Shown here: positions 1-7,345 of the stretch, in pieces
Position numbering within the stretch: the stretch's first letter is position 1
Layout of the letters: the number at the start of each line of letters is the position of its first letter
Assembly (NCBI RefSeq): GCF_000316645.1
Contig: NC_019684.1
Span: forward strand, 248,001 to 312,000
Source of the DNA: Nostoc sp. PCC 7524
GTDB lineage: Bacteria; Cyanobacteriota; Cyanobacteriia; Cyanobacteriales; Nostocaceae
DNA length: 64,000 nt
Reading direction: 5' to 3'
Program-made: the position numbers and the translations under genes
Notes under the pieces: model-generated
The model's database searches: none
What the model was told of the DNA's origin: nothing
The model's input: only the letters and a program-made list of their open reading frames with translations

Positions 1-2
1 GC

Positions 3-113
3 GACATCTTAGTGCAACTCAATAAACTAGGAAGAGAGTATCAAAAAAAGCAAAAAGAACACTCAATTGCTGAAGCCGAATCAGCATGGCGTGCCAGTTG
101 GTATGAGGATTAG
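3..113 (+). CDS. C-terminal end of an unidentified protein (5' truncated by window edge)
   Basis: An open frame runs in from the left edge and stops at TAG 111-113. The visible 36 residues are polar and charged, with a Lys/Gln-rich helix-like stretch and an ending WRASWYED. I do not recognise the family. It is followed 78 bp later by recG on the same strand, separated by AT-rich repeat-like sequence (TTGAATTTTGAATT), so co-transcription with recG is possible but not shown. Confidence 0.5.
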   Translation, partial: DILVQLNKLGREYQKKQKEHSIAEAESAWRASWYED

Positions 114-191
114 TCAGGAGTTATTAATTTTGAATTTTGTAGGTTTGCCGTAGGGTATTTTGAATTTTGAATTCCCCGCAGGGGTTGACTA

Positions 192-2672
192 ATGACTAAT
201 GACCAACCAGATTGGATACGCTTACACAAAGCCTTGGCAGTAGAAGCAGAACACGGCTTTCAAGACTTGATGGGTAAACAATACCGTTTTAGTGAATTTC
301 TCAGCCTAACTTTTGGGAAATTCCCTACTGTTTTACCACCCATTGAGCGCCGTCGCTGGCAAGACTTAGCAATACAATTTGCTAACTATCCCCATCTAGA
401 ACTGAAAGAACGACAACATTTAATAGCAGAAACTCGTCGGTATATTTACCAACTGCAACAAGAGGAGAAGGAGCAGGGAAGCAAGGGAGCAGAGGAGCAA
501 GGGAGAAGTTATAAAGCCAAAGTGCCAAATTCTGCGCCTGTGGTGGCGGAAGTCAGCCGCAGATTAGCTCCGAAAATTGACCAAAAACTCAGTGATTTAC
601 CAGAAATCGGGATTCGGAAAGCAGATAAATTGGCGGCTTTGCGGTTGTACACTGTACGCGACTTGCTGTTTTACTACCCCCGTGATCATATTGACTATGC
701 ACGTCAGGTAAATATCCGGGAGTTGCAAGGGGGTGAGTCAGTCACAATTGTAGCTACAGTCAAGCGTTGTAACTGCTTTACTAGCCCCAAAAATCAGAAA
801 TTAACGATTTTAGAATTAGTTTTAAAAGATAATACTGGTCAAATTAAAGTCAGTCGCTTCTGGGCTGGGGCGCGGTTTTCCAGTCGGGCTTGGCAAGAAA
901 GTTTAAAACGGCGCTACCCGGTTGGTAGTGTGGTGGCGGCTTGTGGATTAGCGAAAGGGAGTAAATACGGTTTGACGCTGGATAACCCTGAGTTGGAAGT
1001 GTTGGCTAATCCAGGGGATACAATTGAATCGCTGACGATTGGGCGAGTAGTACCAATATATGCACTCACCGAGGGAGTGATGGCGAATATGGTACGTCAA
1101 GCGGTACTGGCGGCTTTACCTGCGGCGGCGCAACTAAAAGACCCATTGCCTAAAGGTTTGCGGGAAAAATATGGTTTGATGGAATTAAAGGATGCGATCG
1201 CTAACATCCATTTTCCTAACGATAGCGATCGCCTACAAATTGCCCGTCGCCGCCTCGTCTTTGATGAATTTTTCTACCTACAACTGGGTTTACTGCAACG
1301 TCAGCAGCAAGCCAAGGCGATTCAAACTAGCGCGGTTCTGGCTCCCAAAGGCCAATTAATCGAAAAATTCTACGAAGTCCTACCATTTCAACTGACTGGC
1401 GCACAGCAACGAGTCCTCAACGACATTCTCAACGACTTGCAAAAAACCACACCCATGAATCGGCTTGTCCAGGGTGATGTGGGTTCAGGTAAAACCGTCG
1501 TGGCAGTGGTGGCAATTTTAGCCGCCATTCAATCTGGCTACCAAGCGGCTTTGATGGCTCCCACGGAAGTTTTAGCAGAACAGCATTACCGCAAGTTAGT
1601 TAGCTGGTTTAACTTGTTATATTTACCTGTGGAATTGCTGACAGGTTCAACCAAAATTGCGAAACGCCGACAAATTCATGCTCAACTAGCCACAGGGGAA
1701 TTGCCTTTGTTAGTGGGAACTCACGCCTTAATTCAAGATCCGGTAAATTTTCAGCGATTGGGGTTAGTAGTAATTGATGAACAACATCGGTTTGGGGTGA
1801 AACAAAGGGCGTTGTTGCAGCAAAAAGGTGAACAACCTCATGTTTTAACTATGACAGCTACCCCAATTCCCCGCACACTGGCATTAACCATACACGGGGA
1901 TTTGGATGTCAGTCAAATTGACGAGTTACCACCAGGAAGACAAGCAATTCAAACTACGGCCTTAACCAGTCAGCAACGCACCTTTGCTTATGACTTAATG
2001 CGCCGGGAAATTGCCCAAGGTCGGCAAATTTATGTAGTATTGCCTTTAGTGGAAGAATCAGAGAAACTAGACTTGCGATCGGCAGTGGAAGAACATCAAA
2101 AGCTGCAAGAAAGTATTTTCCCAGAATTTCAAGTAGGGTTATTGCATGGTCGCATGAGTTCAGCCGAGAAGGACGAAGCCATCACCAAATTCCGTGATAA
2201 TCAAACGCAGATTTTAGTTTCTACCACCGTTGTGGAAGTTGGTGTTGATGTGCCTAATGCGACAGTAATGCTCATTGAAAATGCCGAGCGTTTTGGTTTA
2301 TCGCAACTACACCAATTGCGGGGGCGGGTTGGCCGGGGTGCAGCAAAATCCTACTGTTTGTTAATGAGTAGTTCTAGAAGTCCTGATGCCCAACAAAGGC
2401 TCAAAGTCTTGGAACAATCTCAAGATGGCTTTTTTATTTCCGAAATGGATATGCGGTTTCGTGGGCCGGGTGAAGTTTTAGGCACTCGTCAATCTGGTGT
2501 ACCAGATTTTACCTTAGCTAGTTTAGTAGAGGATGAGGAAGTGCTAATCTTAGCAAGGCAAGCCGCCGAGAAAGTCATAGAGTTAGATGTGACTTTAGAG
2601 CGTTGGCCTTTGATGAAAGCCGAGTTGAAATATCGTTATGAACGATTGATGGGTGGGGCAATTTTAACTTGA
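192..2672 (+). CDS. recG: ATP-dependent DNA helicase RecG
   Basis: RecG remodels stalled replication forks and branched DNA in the cytoplasm. The 826-residue product has an N-terminal extension (about 1-120), a wedge/OB-fold region (about 150-330) and a superfamily 2 helicase core: Walker A GDVGSGKTVVA near residue 430, DEQH box (VVIDEQHRFGVKQR) near 530, TATPIPRTLA near 555 and the C-terminal QLRGRVGRG motif near 715. It is longer than the roughly 690-residue E. coli protein because of the N-terminal extension common in cyanobacteria. A Glu/Gly/Gln-rich segment (residues about 90-105) is encoded by purine-rich repeat DNA also found at 56300-56321. The start ATG at 192 gives MTNDQPDW; no strong ribosome-binding site is visible. 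Confidence 0.96.
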   Translation: MTNDQPDWIRLHKALAVEAEHGFQDLMGKQYRFSEFLSLTFGKFPTVLPPIERRRWQDLAIQFANYPHLELKERQHLIAETRRYIYQLQQEEKEQGSKGAEEQGRSYKAKVPNSAPVVAEVSRRLAPKIDQKLSDLPEIGIRKADKLAALRLYTVRDLLFYYPRDHIDYARQVNIRELQGGESVTIVATVKRCNCFTSPKNQKLTILELVLKDNTGQIKVSRFWAGARFSSRAWQESLKRRYPVGSVVAACGLAKGSKYGLTLDNPELEVLANPGDTIESLTIGRVVPIYALTEGVMANMVRQAVLAALPAAAQLKDPLPKGLREKYGLMELKDAIANIHFPNDSDRLQIARRRLVFDEFFYLQLGLLQRQQQAKAIQTSAVLAPKGQLIEKFYEVLPFQLTGAQQRVLNDILNDLQKTTPMNRLVQGDVGSGKTVVAVVAILAAIQSGYQAALMAPTEVLAEQHYRKLVSWFNLLYLPVELLTGSTKIAKRRQIHAQLATGELPLLVGTHALIQDPVNFQRLGLVVIDEQHRFGVKQRALLQQKGEQPHVLTMTATPIPRTLALTIHGDLDVSQIDELPPGRQAIQTTALTSQQRTFAYDLMRREIAQGRQIYVVLPLVEESEKLDLRSAVEEHQKLQESIFPEFQVGLLHGRMSSAEKDEAITKFRDNQTQILVSTTVVEVGVDVPNATVMLIENAERFGLSQLHQLRGRVGRGAAKSYCLLMSSSRSPDAQQRLKVLEQSQDGFFISEMDMRFRGPGEVLGTRQSGVPDFTLASLVEDEEVLILARQAAEKVIELDVTLERWPLMKAELKYRYERLMGGAILT

Positions 2673-2686
2673 TGTTTGAAAAACAC

Positions 2687-2711
2687 GTAGGGTGGGATTT
2701 GTCCACCCTAC
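2687..2711. terminator. Hairpin between convergent recG and parA-like genes
   Basis: GTAGGGTGG and CCACCCTAC form a 9-bp perfect stem around a 7-nt loop, placed 15 bp after the recG stop and 23 bp beyond the 3' end of the convergent ParA-type gene. There is no strong T-run, so it may be a palindromic repeat acting as a two-way transcription stop. Confidence 0.5.
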
Positions 2712-2733
2712 ATTATTTGATATCACCACTTCC

Positions 2734-3618
2734 TCATAGTTTTTGCAACAACTCTTGGGTTAACTGCATGAATGATTTAGAACCAGCTGATTGAGGTGCA
2801 TTCAAAACAGCTGGCATAAAACTATCAACAGCTTTAGCAACGCTGATATCAACTGGGATTTGTGCCTTACAAATTTGTTCTACACCAAAATCTTCTACAA
2901 CCCGGTGCATCACTTGTTTATAATATCTCCCAGTTAGTAAATTGGTGTTACACATACTAAAAACAATACCCAACATTTTGATAGTTATTTTCGCTTCATG
3001 TTCATGACTATCTTTTAACTGGGCAATACGTCTTTCTAAAAGTTGAATTCCTACAACCGATAAAGGTTCTGGCTTGGCTGGCAGGAGATAAAAATCACTA
3101 GCAGCTAAAGCACTACGGGTCAATAAATTGTAACCTGGAGCGCAATCTAAAAGAATAAAATCATACTCATCGCGCACTAATTTTAAGATGTTATTAATCA
3201 AAACTCTTTCAAAACGATTCCAAACGTTTTCAAAGTTTTGTTCACCTAACGCAATTGTTTGTCTGTGCAGCATTTCTGAGACGACAAACTCATCATATAA
3301 ATCTATATCTCCCGGCAATAAATTTAGTCCTGGCAGGTTACAAACTTGAGTTTGAATAATATCCTTGATGGTTAATTTAGAATTGGGATCTGGATTGATT
3401 ACCTCATCAATGAGATATCTTAATGTCAGTCTTTGTTTGCGACGCTTGGCAAAATCCAGAGGCGACATGAGACTAAGTGTGGCACTGATTTGGGTATCTA
3501 AATCCAGAACCAGCACCTTTTTACCGTGATTTTTCGCTAAACAAGTAGCTAAATTAACTGTGAGGGTAGTTTTCCCTACACCGCCTTTCATATTTGCAGT
3601 AGCAATTACATATCCCAT
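2734..3618 (-). CDS. ParA/Soj-type ATPase
   Basis: A ParA/MinD superfamily ATPase of 294 residues. It carries the deviant Walker A box KGGVGKTTLTVNL near the N-terminus, a switch I-like DLDTQISATLS, and a Walker B-like FILLDCAPGYN in the middle. ParA proteins position DNA or large complexes on the nucleoid. No parB-like gene is adjacent, so it is an orphan here. I chose the ATG at 3618 (MGYVIATANMKGG) rather than the longer frame to 3648, because AGAGGA lies just upstream and the family starts a few residues before the Walker box. It converges on recG. The substrate cannot be told from sequence. Confidence 0.85.
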   Translation of the reverse strand: MGYVIATANMKGGVGKTTLTVNLATCLAKNHGKKVLVLDLDTQISATLSLMSPLDFAKRRKQRLTLRYLIDEVINPDPNSKLTIKDIIQTQVCNLPGLNLLPGDIDLYDEFVVSEMLHRQTIALGEQNFENVWNRFERVLINNILKLVRDEYDFILLDCAPGYNLLTRSALAASDFYLLPAKPEPLSVVGIQLLERRIAQLKDSHEHEAKITIKMLGIVFSMCNTNLLTGRYYKQVMHRVVEDFGVEQICKAQIPVDISVAKAVDSFMPAVLNAPQSAGSKSFMQLTQELLQKL

Positions 3619-4166
3619 TAGTGAATTCCTCTGATGACGCGTTCCCATTTAGGTAGCGCACACCCCTTTTGAACAACTGAAACTTCCGTTAAATTTAATA
3701 TTTACGGGGAATCAAAAGAGCTGTGTGAGCAAGATTGCCTCGATAGAGTATATAGCAACACGGCTTCAGTTGGGAGATGTTGGCTTGGGTAGTTTCATCT
3801 TCTGAGAAACACGGGGTGTAGGGGTGTAGGGAAGAAAAACGGTTTCTTTGATTTGTTTCGGGGGCATCAAACACGTCTTTGGGTGGCTTAGATTTTGCAA
3901 CAGTTGTTTTATTGCCAGTTTTGTCAGGTGGGCTATGCTGGAAATTCGCTTAAGCCTTAATTTCTACATCGTCGGCATTGCCCACCCTAGGATGATTGAG
4001 AATGATACAAGATATGAGCCACTAACTAGAGCAGCGATATACTCACCAAAAATGAAAGAAACTCTCTCCTTCCTTCTCCACTGTCACTGTTTGGCTGACG
4101 CTCACGGCGGAAGCCTGTCACCTGTCACCTATGTTCAATTAGTATAAAATTTGAAGCTACATAGTT
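3619..4166. other. Intergenic region, no convincing gene
   Basis: About 550 bp between two minus-strand genes. It contains a palindrome-rich patch near 4090-4115 (GACGCTCACGGCGGAAGC) and a CACCTGTCACCT repeat similar to the STRR block at 56880-56925. An open frame at 3848-4147 has no recognisable content and ends inside repeat sequence. The promoter of the ParA-type gene should lie near 3620-3750, but I cannot place it. Confidence 0.4.
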
Positions 4167-4364
4167 TTATTTGTAATAGTTCAATATAGAATTAATACAC
4201 AACATTCCTTCTATCTCAGCCGCTTGTTGATTGTAGAATATCTCAGTATTTTGCAGAACTCCTTTACCATGAATTACTTCATAGTGATAATAGCCATATT
4301 GATCAAGATAAATTACTAATGTAAGCTGATTAACAGCTGTCATTGACAGTAGTTTAGCAGTCAT
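4167..4364 (-). CDS. Small hypothetical protein (65 aa)
   Basis: A short protein with alternating hydrophobic and aromatic residues (VIYLDQYGYYHYEVIHG), suggestive of a small beta-sheet fold; no motif recognised. The start is supported by AGGAAAGAAG about 7 bp upstream of the ATG at 4364. It lies between the ParA-type gene and the nuclease-FtsK gene on the same strand, but over 300 bp from each, so it is probably transcribed separately. It may be a lineage-specific cyanobacterial protein. Confidence 0.55.
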   Translation of the reverse strand: MTAKLLSMTAVNQLTLVIYLDQYGYYHYEVIHGKGVLQNTEIFYNQQAAEIEGMLCINSILNYYK

Positions 4365-4726
4365 TTTTTTACTTCTTTCCTGTAGGGTGTTGGTTGCTTT
4401 ATATTTAATTTTCAGGTTTTTATTAGTCCTACAGGATGAACTTAGAGAAGTTTTTGCGAAAATTAGCGAGATTTTAAAAGTAATACAATATTTGTCATGA
4501 ATAACACTTATGGAGTTAACTAAAATGTATATAGCATTCCGGTTTGATGACTGTAATTACTCGTAGAGGCAGCAAATAGGGAATAGGAAAGAACATAAAT
4601 ACTTGTGTACAGAATGTTTTCAGAAATTAAATATAATTCCTATAAAATCCGCTTCGGATTTGTTATGACTTTCATCAGCGTAAAAGCTTTCATTGCAGTT
4701 ATCCAACTATAAAAGTATAAAATTTT
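4365..4726. other. Intergenic region with an inverted repeat
   Basis: An AT-rich 360-bp gap downstream of the nuclease-FtsK gene. CCTGTAGG at 4379-4386 and CCTACAGG at 4428-4435 form a perfect 8-bp inverted repeat around a 41-bp spacer, just upstream of the small gene ending at 4167. It could be an operator or a degenerate mobile repeat. Nothing else is evident. Confidence 0.35.
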
Positions 4727-7318
4727 CTAAACGGATGGTATCTGAATTTGTTTGGCAAACAAACTTTGTAAACGATTTAGTTGTGGGCCAATTTGGTAGA
4801 GTAAATCACCTTTACCTAATAGGTAAGCTGCGGATGTTTCTGTACCTCCCAAGACAATTTTTGAGTCTGCTTCGCCAGCCGTTCGGAGGGCAACTCGGCC
4901 TGGTAGATTGGAACGGATAATGGGAGTGACAATACCAGCTTCTGGGCGTTGGGTAGCAATAATTAGATGTATTCCAGCAGCGCGTGCCATTGCTCCCAAG
5001 CGTTTAATACTGAGTTCTAAAGCTTTGCGGATTTCTTTTTCTGCCATAAAGTCTGCATATTCATCAAATATGCAGACAATGCGAGGTAAAGGCTTGTTAG
5101 ATATCTGATTGTAGCTACCTAAATCAGCACAGCTAAGTTTTTCAAACTGCTGGTAACGGGATTCCATTTCTAAGACTAATTCTTCCATGAGTTCGGTAGC
5201 GCGATCGCTATCTTTCACAACTGGCGAATATAACCAAGCCATACGCTCAAACTCTGGAAAGGTGACTCGCTTAGGATCAACTAGGGCAATTTTGAGATGT
5301 TGCGGGGTATGACGATATAGTAAGCTGAGGAGGAGCGATCGCAAAAATTCACTTTTACCGCTACCAGTTGTCCCCCCAACTAAAAAGTGACAGGTATTAG
5401 GATCAGATAAATCTGCCTCTACTAATTCTCCTTCTAAATTTACCCCAATGGCAATTTTGATAGATGCAGTCGGGCTTAAAGTTTGGGGTTGAATATAATC
5501 GATAAAGCTAGCAACCTCTCTATCTGAACGAGGTAAATCAATACTGACATACCCAGCTTGGGGCGCAATTAAAGGTTTATCTGCTAATCCCAATTGCACT
5601 TGCAAATCATTTGATAATCTTAGCAGTGCATTAACTTTCACACCCAAATTAGGTTTCAACTTCACCCGGATAAAAGCAGGCCCCACAGCTGCGCCTAAGT
5701 AGTCAACACCAACACCAAAAGATTGCAGAGTATTAACCAAAGCTTCGCCTATTTCATCAGCATTAGGTGTTTGTTTCTTAGTCTTGATATCAGGATTAAT
5801 AGATTCCTCCCCCCTTTCTAAGGGGGGTTGGGGGGGATCAGATATGACATCACCAAAAAAAGTCTGACACTTTTGCTGTTGAGGACAAATTTGGCATAAG
5901 TGAGGCTGAGTTGTTCGTGGTGGTGGGTTGGGATGGGGTGATTCCCAAGTTAACCACTGTTGCATTTGTAATAATTTGTGGGGAATTAGCTGATGTACTG
6001 TATTTTCTAGCTGTTCCCAAGAATAACTATACTCTTTAAACTCAGGTAATACACAGTAAACAGCTGAGTCTACAGGTACTTTCTTTTTGTGGTGAAGCAA
6101 ATAGCTATAGAGAGAAACTTGAGCCAATTGTGCAGAAGGATCTACTGGCTGATAGGTTTTAAACTCCACCATACATAGACGATTGACTTCAAAATTGAAG
6201 ACTAAACAATCAAATTCACCTCGGACTAATTGCTGTGTGCCATTGGGTAACGTAAAGTAATGTTCAATACTGCGTTCTGTAGATAGAAAAGTATTACTAA
6301 TAACTTTATCTGCACTACAATAACGCCTATTGATCACAAGTAACTCTGCAAAGCGTTTGATGAGTCCTTGTAATCCATTCCAAACCTGTAAAAGTGTTTG
6401 TCCTTGCTCGTGATCTTTTTGTATAGTTTGTTGTAGATAGGGAAAAAATTCTAGTTGATAGAACAGTTGTTGAACAGCATTAGCAATTACTTCTATATTT
6501 AGCTGTGACGCATTTGGTTTCAATAAATTAGTGAATTGTGGTTCAACCAAGGCTAATTTAATGAATTTATCTGCTAGGAGGTGGAAGGGATTCCCAATAC
6601 CAATAGCTGTATCTGGTGGTAAAAATATGGCTTTGTCACCAAACTGATGATTGAGATAAAACAGTCGAGGACATTCAAAAGCAATGCGGACTTTAGTCAC
6701 ACTTAAAGATGGATTTTCCATTTCTTCTGTTAACTGCTTTAAGCCATTGTTTACTATAAAAATCTGACTGAGTGCATTAGGATTAGATATTTCTAGTAAG
6801 CGACGATGGACAGTAGCTAAATACACTGTATCCATCGCCGCATATTTTAGCTGCTTTTGGCTGAGAGGACGCTTTCCCCAATCGCTTGCTTGTTCTTCTG
6901 TATCTACATCAGAAAAATTGCACAGTTCTAAAGCTAAGGTTTTTAATTTTAAATTGGAAGTTTGCAGCTTTTGAAGTGTGATTTTTCTGGCTAATTGTAA
7001 AGTACAAGTAATATTTTTCGCTAGGTGTGCGCCTAAGTATTTTAAGTCAAAGCTAGCATTGTGAAATACTTTTTGGATATTGGAGTTAACCATGATTTGA
7101 TTGATAAAATATGCTGTCAAATCATGTTTATCTAATACATCCAGAATGTAAGCAGATGCACCTGTTATATCTGTAGGTTCAGCCAATACCTGAATCAGCG
7201 ATAGTTTAGGATAAGATGTATTCCAATGAGCAATTTCTGTGTCTAGCCATAGTGTTTCAGTTCCTGCTAATTTAGATATAATACCTATAATTTCTGTCGC
7301 TTCTTTCAGGTAGTGCAT
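4727..7318 (-). CDS. Fusion protein: DEDDy 3'-5' exonuclease + four-Cys RecB-type nuclease + FtsK/HerA-type DNA motor
   Basis: 863 residues with three enzymatic modules. (1) Residues about 1-180 resemble the RNase D/DnaQ-like DEDDy exonuclease: LWLDTE (D26, E28), VFHNASFDLKYLG (D91) and YAAMD (Y159, D163). (2) Residues about 205-490 resemble RecB-family PD-(D/E)XK nucleases: H246, D370 in GEFD, E385/K387 in VEFK, and Q/Y residues near 400. C216 in FECPR plus C475, C478 and C484 match the four-Cys layout of AddB/Cas4-type Fe-S nucleases. (3) Residues about 520-863 are FtsK-like: an alpha-domain-like part, Walker A GGTTGSGKS near 648-656, and Walker B IFDEYADF (D752/E753). There are no membrane helices and no FtsK gamma domain. 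The linker (about 493-505) is repeat-derived. It is the last gene of a three-gene cassette, 27 bp after its neighbour. Predicted role: translocating along and degrading DNA, perhaps as defence or repair. Confidence 0.85.
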   Translation of the reverse strand: MHYLKEATEIIGIISKLAGTETLWLDTEIAHWNTSYPKLSLIQVLAEPTDITGASAYILDVLDKHDLTAYFINQIMVNSNIQKVFHNASFDLKYLGAHLAKNITCTLQLARKITLQKLQTSNLKLKTLALELCNFSDVDTEEQASDWGKRPLSQKQLKYAAMDTVYLATVHRRLLEISNPNALSQIFIVNNGLKQLTEEMENPSLSVTKVRIAFECPRLFYLNHQFGDKAIFLPPDTAIGIGNPFHLLADKFIKLALVEPQFTNLLKPNASQLNIEVIANAVQQLFYQLEFFPYLQQTIQKDHEQGQTLLQVWNGLQGLIKRFAELLVINRRYCSADKVISNTFLSTERSIEHYFTLPNGTQQLVRGEFDCLVFNFEVNRLCMVEFKTYQPVDPSAQLAQVSLYSYLLHHKKKVPVDSAVYCVLPEFKEYSYSWEQLENTVHQLIPHKLLQMQQWLTWESPHPNPPPRTTQPHLCQICPQQQKCQTFFGDVISDPPQPPLERGEESINPDIKTKKQTPNADEIGEALVNTLQSFGVGVDYLGAAVGPAFIRVKLKPNLGVKVNALLRLSNDLQVQLGLADKPLIAPQAGYVSIDLPRSDREVASFIDYIQPQTLSPTASIKIAIGVNLEGELVEADLSDPNTCHFLVGGTTGSGKSEFLRSLLLSLLYRHTPQHLKIALVDPKRVTFPEFERMAWLYSPVVKDSDRATELMEELVLEMESRYQQFEKLSCADLGSYNQISNKPLPRIVCIFDEYADFMAEKEIRKALELSIKRLGAMARAAGIHLIIATQRPEAGIVTPIIRSNLPGRVALRTAGEADSKIVLGGTETSAAYLLGKGDLLYQIGPQLNRLQSLFAKQIQIPSV

Positions 7319-7345
7319 TGACTAAAACTTCATAATAAATAATAA

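Noticed and set aside
3848..4147. 99-codon plus-strand open frame
   Set aside because: No motif; it ends in CACCTGT repeat DNA and has no ribosome-binding site. Most likely chance.
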